From Paenibacillus aquistagni (GTDB taxonomy: Bacteria > Bacillota > Bacilli > Paenibacillales > Paenibacillaceae): 64,000 nt of DNA. Below the pieces are notes generated by a model that had not been told where the DNA came from, ran no database searches, and saw only the letters and a list, made by a program, of their open reading frames with translations. Position numbers and translations under genes: made by a program. Below, piece by piece: positions 20,851 to 31,700 of the stretch. The DNA is taken from contig NZ_FXAZ01000008.1 of the NCBI RefSeq assembly GCF_900177815.1, positions 203,338 to 267,337 on the forward strand, read 5' to 3'. The stretch's first letter is position 1. Each line of letters opens with the position of its first letter.

Positions 20851-23800
20851 GCAGTACCCCGGCCTCCGCTTCGATCTGCCGCTTGACTTGCTCTAAGATG
20901 TCCCGGATGACGACAGCCGTTTCGTCCACGCGCGCGAGTTCCAGCAATTCCTCGTGCGCGCCCTCCAACCGGTAATCGGCGTAAGCTTGCGTCGTTGCCC
21001 CCCGCCAGGACGGCAATTGGTGCTCCAAGCGGAACGCTTCGCTGTCCTTCGCAATCAGTTCGTAAATCCGGGCCGGAATTGTACCGGTATTCATAAGCTG
21101 CGCTTCGTACGCCAAGGTCGCTTTGACCTTCCGATGAACCCGCTCCCGTACGAGCGGGTTGCTCATTAATTCCTTCTCTTCCTCGTCGAAATCGGCAAGC
21201 GTTTCTTCAAGCTCCTTCTCCGACGTTTCGGAAGGCGTCAGCATGTCTTTAATCCACGAGTCCACCATGAGCACGTCCGTTACGGAATACCCTCTTTTGT
21301 CCATCGTTTTGGCTACCTCGAACGTCAGGTTGCCTCCAAAGCAGTAGCCGAGCAGCACGTAAGGTCCTTGTGGCTGGATGCGGACGATCTCGTCTACATA
21401 ACGATTCAGCATGGCCTCGTAATTGGTCGCATCGTCGATAAAATCAATGCCGTAGAGCACGAAGCGGCCTTCCAGCCTGCTTGCAAGCTCTCGGTAACCG
21501 ATGCCGAAGCCGCTGCCCGGAGGGAAGCAGAACACGTTCAGCTCTCCTGCTTTATTCAGCTTAATGAAGGAGTCCCCCCCTTTATCCAAGCCGAAATCCC
21601 CCTCTCCGTAAGCCATCTCTTCAACGGTTACATGATGAAATTGGCGGTTCAGCGGTATCTCAATGCCCGTTTCATCGTAAACGGCTTGCACGAGCCTCAT
21701 CAGACTTAACGAATTGCCACCCAACTCAAAAAAGTTATCCTTTACGCCGACCTGCGGAATACCAAGCGTATCCTGCCAGACGCGGGCGATCTTCATTTCG
21801 AGCAGCGTTCTCGGCGCGACATAATCCGCTCCTTCGGCCGCGACTTCCTCCGGCGCGGGCAGCGCTTTGCGGTCGATTTTCCCGTTCGGGGTAAGCGGCA
21901 TCTGCGAAAGCTGTACGAGGTACGAAGGAATCATATACCCCGGAAGCTGCTTGGCGAGCTCCTCCTTGAGTTCATGCGCCGCCAGCCTCGTTTCTGCGAC
22001 GTAATAAGCGACGAGCTGCTTTTGACCGTTCGCGTCGTTGCGGTCGAGCACCTTGGCTTCTTGCACGGCGGCGATTTTCAGCAGCTGCGTCTCGATTTCG
22101 TCCAGCTCGATCCGATAGCCGCGGATTTTCACCTGATGGTCGATTCTGCCCAAGTATTCGATGTTGCCGTCCGGCAGCCAAGCCGCCAAGTCCCCAGAGC
22201 GGTACAGTTTCTCCCCTTCTGCAAACGGGGAATCGACGAATTTCTCCGCCGTCAGATCCGGGCGGTTCAGGTATCCTCTCGCAAGCCCTTCCCCCGCCAC
22301 GTACATTTCTCCTGCTACGCCGATCGGCACAGGGCGGCGGTTGGCATCAAGGACGTACACCCTCAGCGTCGGAATCGGCTTGCCGATATTGCTCTTCGCC
22401 GCCTCAATTTCGACCCACGTCATTTCCTTATACGTCACGTGAACCGTCGTCTCGGTAATGCCGTACATATTGATCAGCTTCGTCCCCGGGTACTTCGTCT
22501 TAAAGCCCTTGAGCAGCAGCGGACTGAGCGCTTCGCCCCCGAAAATGACGTTGCGAATCCGCAGATCGTACGGATGATCCGCCAACACCTCTCGCAGCAG
22601 CTGGTAGAAATACGTTGGTGTCTGATTCAAAATGGTGACCTGTTCGCGGCCCAGCAGCGCTAGGAACTCGGCCGGACTTTTCGCCGTGAGCGGCGGTACG
22701 ATGACCAGCTTGCCTCCGTACAGCAGCGCGCCGTACATTTCCCAGACGGAAAAATCGAAGCAGAACGAGTGGAACAGCGTCCACGTGTCAGACGGTCCGA
22801 AGTCGAACAGGTTCTTGTCGTTGAATAGGAGGCGGACGACGTTCTTATGCTCGATCAGCGTTCCCTTCGGCCTGCCGGTCGTTCCCGACGTGTAGATGAC
22901 ATAAGCCAGGTTGCTCGGTCCGGCAATCGGCTCCAGATTCGAAGCGTCCAGCGCACCTACGGACGCACCTGTGGACGTACCTGTGGATGCACCGGTTGAC
23001 GTGCCTGCGGAGTTCGCCCCTCTGTCGCCCCAAACGAAATCGTCCAATTCGAGGCGCGTTCCTGCGAAGTCGGTCTTCTCGTGCAAATGCTTTTGAATCA
23101 GCAATAACGGCGCGCCCGAATCCTCGATCATGAAGCGGATGCGCTCCTCCGGGTAGTCAGGATCGACAGGCACGTAGGCTCCGCCCGCTTTGAGAATCGC
23201 CAAAATGCCGACGACCATATCGAGCGAGCGTTCGGCCAGAATCGCTACCAGTTGGTCCGCTTCGACTCCCGTCTCCCGCAGCTTCCGCGCAAGTCGGTTG
23301 GATCGCTCGTTCAGCTCGCGGTAGGTCAGCTGCCGCTCGTTCATGACAGCGGCCACGCTGTCCGGGTAAAGCGCCGCCTGCTCTTCGAACAAGCCATGTA
23401 TCGTTTTCCCTCGCTCGAACCCGGTTTCGGTGTCATTAAATCGCTTCAGCAGCGTCTCCCTCTCGTCTGGGGACAGCACATCGACTTGTCCAAGCTCCAG
23501 ATCCGGCTGGAATATAAGCACGGACAGCAGTCGAACAAGATGGTCGGCTGCCTGTTCCATAAATACCCGTTCGTACCGCTGCCCATCGAAGCTTATTTCC
23601 AGCTCGATGGAATGTACTTGGCGGTCGAAGCGAAAAACGGTATCGGCCTCTACCCGTTTCTCCAGCGATCCCGGATGAATCGGGGCGAAGGACGCGACGG
23701 TGTTGACGATCGGCAAGCCGTCCCCCGTATAGTCCAGATGGAGCGGCCCCACCATTTTCCGAAAAGGCAGGTGCTGATGCTCCAGCGCCTCGCCGATGGA

Positions 23801-24196
23801 CGCTTTGATGCCCCCGAGCAGCGTTTTCAGTGTAGTCTCACGGCTTACGGACGTCTTAATTACTAAAATGTCATGCGGCGGCGGAGTCCCATTGGGGTCC
23901 GCGCTATAAGAAGGCATGCCAACCAGTACCTGATCCTGCCCTGTATATTTGAACAGCAGGCTTTTTACTCCTGCCAAAACAATCATGTACAACGCCAAAT
24001 CGGAACCGTTGGCGAGGCGAATGATTCTCTCTGAGAGTTCGCTCGGCAGCGTACGGTGAAGCAAGCCCGGCTCAGCCGCAGCTTCGCCGTGGGCGGATAA
24101 TTTGGAGGATTGACTGTAGGGAAGAAAGCTCAGGCTGTCATCGGCGTCATACTTGCCGCTCCAGTACCGTTCTTCCTTTTCAAATAAAGATTTCAT
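20840..24196 (-). CDS. pmxB: Terminal polymyxin NRPS: half-C, A (Thr), T, TE (PmxB-like)
   Basis: This 1,118-residue protein adds the last residue and releases the peptide. Residues 1 to about 235 resemble only the C-terminal half of a condensation domain and lack HHxxxDG. The A domain pocket is DFWNIGMVHK (Thr), matching Thr10 of polymyxin. The carrier domain reads LGGNSLSLM, slightly off the usual LGGHS. The thioesterase (last 240 residues) should cyclise the chain; its nucleophile elbow is GYCFGG, with Cys where Ser is usual, and Asp (MVDSW) and His (GAHEEL) candidates follow. A Thr-Ser-Gly-rich repeat tract lies just before the A3 motif. The ATG at 24196 has a strong AGGGGAGG six bases upstream. 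Paenibacillus PmxB proteins are about 1,100 residues, so the gene looks complete. Confidence 0.93.
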   Translation of the reverse strand: MKSLFEKEERYWSGKYDADDSLSFLPYSQSSKLSAHGEAAAEPGLLHRTLPSELSERIIRLANGSDLALYMIVLAGVKSLLFKYTGQDQVLVGMPSYSADPNGTPPPHDILVIKTSVSRETTLKTLLGGIKASIGEALEHQHLPFRKMVGPLHLDYTGDGLPIVNTVASFAPIHPGSLEKRVEADTVFRFDRQVHSIELEISFDGQRYERVFMEQAADHLVRLLSVLIFQPDLELGQVDVLSPDERETLLKRFNDTETGFERGKTIHGLFEEQAALYPDSVAAVMNERQLTYRELNERSNRLARKLRETGVEADQLVAILAERSLDMVVGILAILKAGGAYVPVDPDYPEERIRFMIEDSGAPLLLIQKHLHEKTDFAGTRLELDDFVWGDRGANSAGTSTGASTGTSTGASVGALDASNLEPIAGPSNLAYVIYTSGTTGRPKGTLIEHKNVVRLLFNDKNLFDFGPSDTWTLFHSFCFDFSVWEMYGALLYGGKLVIVPPLTAKSPAEFLALLGREQVTILNQTPTYFYQLLREVLADHPYDLRIRNVIFGGEALSPLLLKGFKTKYPGTKLINMYGITETTVHVTYKEMTWVEIEAAKSNIGKPIPTLRVYVLDANRRPVPIGVAGEMYVAGEGLARGYLNRPDLTAEKFVDSPFAEGEKLYRSGDLAAWLPDGNIEYLGRIDHQVKIRGYRIELDEIETQLLKIAAVQEAKVLDRNDANGQKQLVAYYVAETRLAAHELKEELAKQLPGYMIPSYLVQLSQMPLTPNGKIDRKALPAPEEVAAEGADYVAPRTLLEMKIARVWQDTLGIPQVGVKDNFFELGGNSLSLMRLVQAVYDETGIEIPLNRQFHHVTVEEMAYGEGDFGLDKGGDSFIKLNKAGELNVFCFPPGSGFGIGYRELASRLEGRFVLYGIDFIDDATNYEAMLNRYVDEIVRIQPQGPYVLLGYCFGGNLTFEVAKTMDKRGYSVTDVLMVDSWIKDMLTPSETSEKELEETLADFDEEEKELMSNPLVRERVHRKVKATLAYEAQLMNTGTIPARIYELIAKDSEAFRLEHQLPSWRGATTQAYADYRLEGAHEELLELARVDETAVVIRDILEQVKRQIEAEAGVLHGS

Positions 24197-24234
24197 TCGT
24201 ACCTCCCCTAAAAATGAAATGACCCCATGCCCTT

Positions 24235-24269
24235 GCGCAGGTCCGAAAAAGCTTGCTTTCGGCCTGCGC
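24235..24269 (-). other. Intercistronic hairpin upstream of pmxB start
   Basis: An inverted repeat of 13 paired bases with one bulge (arms at 24235-24248 and 24257-24269) lies about 25 bases upstream of the pmxB Shine-Dalgarno in the 180-base gap after pmxA. No T-run follows on the minus strand, so it is not an ordinary terminator. It could stabilise or process the mRNA; this is inference. Confidence 0.5.
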
Positions 24270-24335
24270 GTTTACGGGATTGGTTTACGAGCTTGGTTTA
24301 CCGGCTTGCACGCTGTGCGTCGTCTTCCTTGAGAT

Positions 24336-24368
24336 GCGCGCCGCTTTCGCTTGACAGCGGAGGCGCGC
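24336..24368 (-). other. Hairpin just after the pmxA stop
   Basis: GC-rich arms GCGCGCCgCT-type (24336-24345 and 24356-24368, with a short bulge) start about eight bases after the pmxA stop codon. No U-tract follows, so a terminator role is unlikely on this evidence; protection of the upstream 3' end is possible. Confidence 0.4.
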
Positions 24369-24376
24369 TTGTAGCA

Positions 24377-25740
24377 TTAGAACGCAAATTCAATCGTATC
24401 GACAGCACTCTTTGCGCCTGTCGTCGGTTTGTGACATTCAATCCGGCTTAGCTCAAGTTGTGGATTGTCGGCAATTTGAGACAGTATTCGCAAGTAATCC
24501 TCGGTCAAGGTGCGGATCATCGTTTCTTTGAACAGCTTGGTAGCGTAGAAGAAGCCCCCGCTTAGCGCCCCGTTGTTTTCATACATAAACAGCGTCAGAT
24601 CGAACTTCGCTTCTTCCAAATGGTCAAGCTCGTAATTTTTCAGGCTGATCCCTTCCAGCTCGGCGTCTCGTTCTTCGATATTTTGCAAGTCGAAAACGGC
24701 ATCGAACAACGGGAAGCGGCCCGGCTCCCGCTTCACATTCAAACGCTCCACGAGTTCCTCGAATGGATAATCCTGATTCTCGAAAGCGCCCAAAGCCGTT
24801 TCCTTTACATCTTCTAGGTAGGACAAGAACGTTTTGTCGCCCGACGGACGATTGCGAAGCGCCAACGTATTAACAAACATTCCGATGACCGGTTCCAAAT
24901 CGGCATTCGTTCTTCCCGCCACCGGGGTACCCACGATTACATCCTCCTGACCGCTGTACTTGGAAAGCAGTACGGTATAAGCCGCAAGCAGCACCATGAA
25001 CAGCGTGCTTTCAGACTCGGCCGCCAATTCGCGCAGCCGCAGAGAGAGAGAAGCTTCGACGTCGAACTCCTGATGCGCACCTTCGTAGCTGCGAACCGCA
25101 GACCGTTCATAGTCTATCGGCAGGTCCTCCCTCGGAAGCTCGCCTTCAAAGGTTTGCAGCCAGTACGCTTCCTGCCGTTCGATTCGCTCTCGGTGGGCCT
25201 TCGACTGCTGCCAAACAGCATAATCCTTGTAGTGAATGCGCAGTGGCGACAGTTCTTCTCCGGCGTAGAAACTAGAGAACTCATCCATCACAATCGCCAT
25301 CGATACGCCGTCGGACACGATATGGTGCATGTCGAAAAGGAGAATATGCAGCTTCGGCTCCAGCTCGATAACCCCGGCTCGCAGCAGAGGCGGCTTGCCG
25401 AGATCAAACGGACGAACGAAGCTGCGGACGATCTGCTCGATTTGAGCCGTATCCTCTTGATCCGCTTGATGATGCTCGATAGCAAAATCGACCTGCGGGT
25501 AAATTCGCTGAACTGCTTCACCCTTCACATTTTCAAAACCAGTGCGCAGCGATTCATGCCGTGTTATCAATTTCCGCAAGGCGGCTTCCAACCGATTTAA
25601 ATCAAACTCGCCTTCCACCTGCACCAGCTCTGGCATGTTGTACAGCTGATCGGCTCCATCCAGCGTGTGCTGAATAAACAGCCGTTTCTGTGCAGAGGAC
25701 AGAGGATAGTACTCTCTCTCTTCCACTTGAGGAATAGCCT
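24377..25740 (-). other. PmxA terminal condensation domain without its own A domain
   Basis: Start is approximate. A complete C domain with SSAQKRLFI at the N-terminus and DMHHIVSDG at the active site closes the protein. It ends a few tens of residues after the usual C-domain end, with no A domain following. By position it should catalyse bond formation between Dab9 and the Thr10 carried by the PmxB-like protein, whose own N-terminal half-C lacks the active-site motif. Confidence 0.8.
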
Positions 25741-28700
25741 CATGCTCCCGCCGTTCCATTCGGGCGATCGCCTCGGCCATCGCCGCAATTGTCGAGTGAC
25801 GGAATACGTCGCGCAGCGGCAAGTTTACTTTTAATTCCTTAAATACTTTGCCCGCCAGCATCGTCGCTCGCAGAGAGTGGCCGCCGATGTCGAAGAAGTT
25901 GTCGTGAACACCGATCTCCTTCGCAAGCCCTAGCACCTCCTGCCAAATCTCCGCCAGTTTTATTTCCAGCTCATTGCGCGGTGCGACGTACTCCGTTCCG
26001 CTTCCCGCTTCTCCTTCTGGCGCTGGCAGCGCCTTCCGGTCGATCTTTCCATTCGGCGTCAGAGGCAGACGCTCCAGCTCCACGAAGTACGACGGGATCA
26101 TGTAGCCCGGCAGCTCCTGCGCCAGCGCGCCGCGTAAATCGCTCACCGTCAGCTCCGCTCCAGTATGTGGCGTGTAATACGCGCACAGCGCCTTCTGCCC
26201 GTTCGCGTCACTTCGAACCAGAACCACTGCTTCGCGCACGCCTTCCACCCGCAGCAGCTGCGACTCGATCTCGCCCGTCTCAACCCGGTAGCCCCGAATT
26301 TTCGCCTGGTTGTCGATTCGGCCGATGAAGTCCACGTTCCCGTCCTCCATCCATCGCGCCAAGTCTCCCGTGCGGTATAGCCGTTCGCCCGCAGCGAACG
26401 GGCTGTCTACGAACTTCTCTTCCGTCAGCTCCAGACGATTCAAGTACCCGCGCGCTACGCCGACTCCGCCGATGACCAGCTCGCCCAGCACTCCGACTGG
26501 CACCGGGTTCAGATGCGCATCCACGATGTAGAACTTCGCATTCAGCCACGCTTTGCCAATCGGCACATGGCCGGTCTGCGGCAGCTTCATCAACTCCTCG
26601 TCATAGAAGCTGGAGTCGATCGCCGCTTCCGTCACGCCATAGGCGTTAATAATGCGGAACGAGGAGCCGAACCGTTCTTGCAAAGTCCGGTAATCCGCAA
26701 CACTGCAGCTGTCCGAGCTCGTGATCAACAGCTCCATCCCGCTTATATCCAGCCCCTGCTCATGCACGTACTCCATGAACGGCACGATCAGCGCAGGCGT
26801 CGATTCGAAGATGGTGATCCGCTCCCGCTCCATCCAGTAATGAAGACGAGAAGGATCGATCCTGTCATCTTTCGGCACAATGACCATCGTGCCTCCGTTG
26901 TACAGCGTGCGCGCGATATCGCCCACGAACACGTCGAACGAGAAGCTGGCGAGCTGCAGCAGCCGCACCGGGAATTGATCCAGGCGGTATTCCCTCCGGT
27001 AGCCCGCTGCCGTGTTCACTAGACTGCGGTGCTCAATCATTACGCCCTTCGGCTTGCCCGTCGTTCCCGACGTATAGATCACGTACGCCAGATCCTCCTG
27101 ACGGGCTTCATGGAAGCTGCCCATGCCAGCAACATTCAGCTGGCACTCATCGCCGTCGCCATAATCCACAGCACCCGTAAGCTTGCCGGATATCATACTA
27201 GAAACCATATCAGAGCCACTTGGGGCATTCTTCGGCTTCACGGAGATCATGCCCGATAGCTTGTCGGAACCCATCGGCGCATTCGTCTGCTCCTCGGAGA
27301 CGATGCCGGATAGCTTATCGGAGCCCATCCGCACATTCGCCCGCACCTCGCTGTACGACGCTTCGTCGTCTAGGTAGAACACTGCTGCCAGCGCCAGTTC
27401 TTCTTCGCCAAGCCAAGCTTCAGCGCGCTCTTGCAGTGCCGTCTGCGTCAGTAGCACCTTCGTTCCGCTGTCTTCGAGCATAAACCGCACACGCTCCGCC
27501 GGATAATCTGGGTCGAGCGGCACATACGCCCCGCCCGCTTTCCAGACAGCCAGTACGGCCACCAGCAAGTCCACCGAACGCTCGGCGAGAATGCCGACGA
27601 TCGTCTCCCGACCGATGCCGCTTGCACGCAGCGTGGACGCCAAGCGGTTCGCCCGTTCGTTCAGCTGCGCATACGTCAGCCGATCATTCTCGTACACGAC
27701 GGCTGTCTCTTCCGGCGTGCGCTCCGCCTGTTCCTCGAACAGCCGATGGAACGCGACCGCAGGAACTGCTTCCGATTGATTTGGATTGAATGCGCAGAGA
27801 ATGTGCTCTTCTTCCTCTGCCGTCAGCAAATTCAGCTCGGCGATCTTCGCATCTGGACGGCTTACGATTGTCACGAGCAGCTGCTCGTAATGCTTCGCCA
27901 ACCGCTCAATCGTCTCCCTTTTGTAGAGAGCCGTCGCATATTCGAAGCTGTAATCCAAGCCGCCGTTCTCCTCGCCCACATCCAAGCTGATATCAAACTT
28001 CGCGGTATCCAGTACGCTCGGATAAGGAATCAGGCGAAACCCCTCCAGCTCAAACTCCTCGTTCTCCGTATTCTGCATCGTAAACATCGTATCGAAGAGC
28101 GGATTGCGGCTTAAATCACGGGTGACTTGCACCTTGTCCACCAATTGTTCGAACGGATAGTTTTGATGCTCGAAGGCATGGAGAGTCGTTTCTTTAACTT
28201 CATTCAGGTAGGTGAGGAATGTCTTATCCGAAGCCGGATAACTACGGATAGCCAGCGTGTTCAAGAACATCCCGATCAACGGCTGCACATCTCCATGGTT
28301 CCTTCCGGCAATCGGCGTACCAACGATTACGTCTTCCTGACCTGAATATTTGTGCAGAAGCACGTTATACGCCGCAAGCAGCACCATAAACAGCGTTGTG
28401 CCTGTTTCGGAAGCCAGCTGCTTCAGGCCGTCGGTTTTCGAAGCGTCAAGGAAAAACTCCAGCGTTTGTCCATCGTAGCTCTGAACAGCCGGACGCGGAT
28501 AGTCGGTCGGCATTTCCAGCACCGGAAGCTCCCCTTGGAACATGTCCAGCCAGTACGCCTCCTGACGCTCAAGCCGTTCCTTCTGCTCATCGGAATGCTG
28601 CCATATCGTGTAGTCTTTGTACTGAATGCGCAGAGGCTCCAATTGCTCGCCGCCGTACAAGCGGACGAATTCTTCAACAAAGATTTCCATCGACACACCA

Positions 28701-31700
28701 TCAGAAATAATATGATGCATGTCGTACATTAGAATATGGCGTTCAGGAGCCTGCTCGACAAGGCCTACCCTCAGCAGCGGAGGCTTCGCCAAGTCAAACG
28801 GACGGACGAAACGGCGAATCGCCTCTTCGGCCTCTTGCTCATCTGCTCGATAGAACTCCACGGCAAGATTCACGTCCTGGTAAATCCGCTGCGATGCTTC
28901 GCCATCCACCATTTCGAACCCCGTGCGCAGTACTTCATGCCGCGCCACGAGCTTGCGGAACGCTTCTTCGAACCTTGGCCGGTCCAAAGCACCCTCCAAT
29001 AGCATTGCTTCCGGCATGTTGTAGCTAAGCTCCGCACCTTCCAGTTGATTCAAGATAAAGAGACGTTTTTGAGCAAAAGATTGCGGGTACACCTCTCGGT
29101 CATCTGCCACCGGAATGGCAACGAATGTCTTCTCCTCCAGCCGCGAAATGGCGACCGCCATGCTCTCGATCGTGGAATGGAGGAACACGTCGCGCAGCGG
29201 CAGATCCATGTTCAACTCTTTGTGAATCTTGCTGACCAGCGTCGTCGCCCGCAGGGAGTGTCCGCCGATGTCGAAGAAGTTGTCGTAAACGCCTATCTCC
29301 TTCGTAAGCCCCAATACCTCCTGCCAAATCGCCGCCAGCTTCGTCTCCAGCTCATTGCGCGGTACGACATACTCCGTTCCGCTTCCCGCTTCCCCTTCCG
29401 GCGCTGGCAGCGCCTTCCGGTCAATCTTTCCATTCGGCGTCAGAGGCAGACGCTCCAGCTCCACGAAGTACGACGGGATCATGTAGCCCGGCAGCTCCTG
29501 CGCCAACGCGCTGCGCAGATCATTCACTGCGAGCTCCGCTCCAGTATCTGGCGTGTAATACGCGCAGAGCACCTTCTGCCCGATCGCGTCACTTCGAACC
29601 AGCACCACTGCTTCTCGCACGCCTTCCACCCGCAGCAGCTGCGATTCGATCTCGCCCGTCTCAATCCGGTAGCCCCGGATTTTCGCCTGGTAGTCGATCC
29701 GGCCGATGAAGTCCACATTGCCGTCTTCCATCCACCGTGCCAAGTCTCCCGTGCGGTACAGCCGCTCACCCGCGGCAAACGGGCTGTCTACGAACTTCTC
29801 TTTCGACAGCTCTGGACGGTTCAAGTACCCGCGCGCTACGCCGACTCCTCCAATAACCAGCTCGCCAAGCACCCCGACTGGCACCGGATTCAGATGTGCA
29901 TCGACGATGTAGAACTTCGCATTCAGCCACGCTTTGCCAATCGGCACATGGCCTGTCTGCGGCAGCTTCGTCAGCTCCTCGTCATAGAAGCTGGAGTCGA
30001 TCGCCGCTTCCGTCACGCCGTAGGCATTGATGATCCGGAATAACGAGCCGAACCGTTCTTGCAAAGTCCGGTAATCCGCCACGCTGCAGCTGTCCGAGCT
30101 CGTGATCAACAGCTCCATCCCGCTTATATCCAGACCTTGCTCGTGTACGTACTCCATGAACGGCACGATCAGTGCCGGTGTTGATTCGAAGATGGTGACT
30201 CGCTCCCGCTCCATCCAGTAATGCAGACGAGACGGATCGATCCGGTCATCCTGCGGCACAATGACCATCGTGCCACCGTTATACAGCGTCCGCGCGATAT
30301 CGCCCACGAACACGTCGAACGAGAAACTTGCGAGCTGCAGCAGCCGCACCGGGAATTGATCCAACCGGTATTCCCGCCGGTAGCCCGCTGCCGTGTTCAC
30401 CAAGCTGCGGTGCTCGATCATTACACCCTTCGGCTTGCCTGTCGTTCCCGATGTGTAGATCACGTACGCCAGATCTTCCGGGCAGGCTTCATGGAAGTTG
30501 CCCATGCCAGCAACATTCAGATGGCTCTCATCGCCATAGCCATCGCCGTCGGCCACAGCACCCGTAAGCTTGCCGGAGACCATACCGGAGAGCTTGCCGA
30601 GGGCTGTGTCGAAAAGCATACTGGAGAACTTGCCAGAAATCATGTCGGAAACCATATCGGAGTCAATCGGCGCATTCGCCCGCTCCTCGCTGTACGACGC
30701 TTCGTCGTCGAGATACAGCACCACCGCCAGCGCCAGTTCCTCTTCGCCAAGCCAAACTTCGGCACGCTCTCGCAGCGCCGTTTGCGTCAGCAGCACCTTC
30801 GCTCCGCTGTCTTCGAGCATGAAGCGCACGCGCTCCGCCGGGTAATCCGGGTCGAGCGGTACATACGCCCCGCCCGCTTTCCAGACGGCCAGTACGGCTA
30901 CCAGCAAGTCCACCGAACGCTCGGCGAGAATGCCGACAATCGTCTCCCGGCCGATGCCGCTTGCTCGCAGCGTGGCCGCCAAGCGGTTCGCCCGTTCGTT
31001 CAGCTGCGCATACGTCAGCCGGTCGTTCTCGTACACGACGGCCTCTGTTTCCGGCGTGCGCTCCGCCTGTTCCTCGAACAGCCGATGGAACGCGGCCGCA
31101 GGTGCTGCTTCCGGCTGCGCTGGGTTAAACGTACCGAGAATTTGCTCTTTTTCTTCAGCCGTCAACAAGTTCAGCTCGGCAATCTTCGCATCCGGACGGC
31201 TTGCGATCGCAGCAAGCAAATGTCCGAAATGAGTCGACAGCCGCCGAATCGTGCTTTCTTTATAAAGAGCGGTTGCGAATTCGAAGCTGCACTCCAGGCC
31301 GCCATTTTCTTCCGTAACATCCACACTCAGGTCGAACTTGGCCATACCGTATTCGCTAGGGTACGGGGACAATTTCAGCCCTTCCAGCTCAAACTCTGTC
31401 TCCTCTAAGTTTTGTAGGGAGAACATCGTATCAAACAGCGGGTTGCGGCTCAAATCCCGGCTGATCTGCACGTTATCGACGAGCTCTTCGAACGGATAAT
31501 TCTGATGCTCGTACGCACCTAAGGTCGTTTCTTTCACTTCTTCCAGGTAAGACAGGAAGCTCTTCTCCGAAGCCGGATAATTGCGGAGCGCCAGCGTATT
31601 GACGAACATTCCGATCAAAGGCTGCGTATCTCCGTGCGTTCTGCCCGCAATCGACGTGCCAACGATCACGTCTTCCTGACCTGTGTATTTATGCAAAAGC

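Noticed and set aside
24235..24269. Rho-independent terminator between pmxA and pmxB
   Set aside because: The stem is good but no U-tract follows in the direction of transcription.
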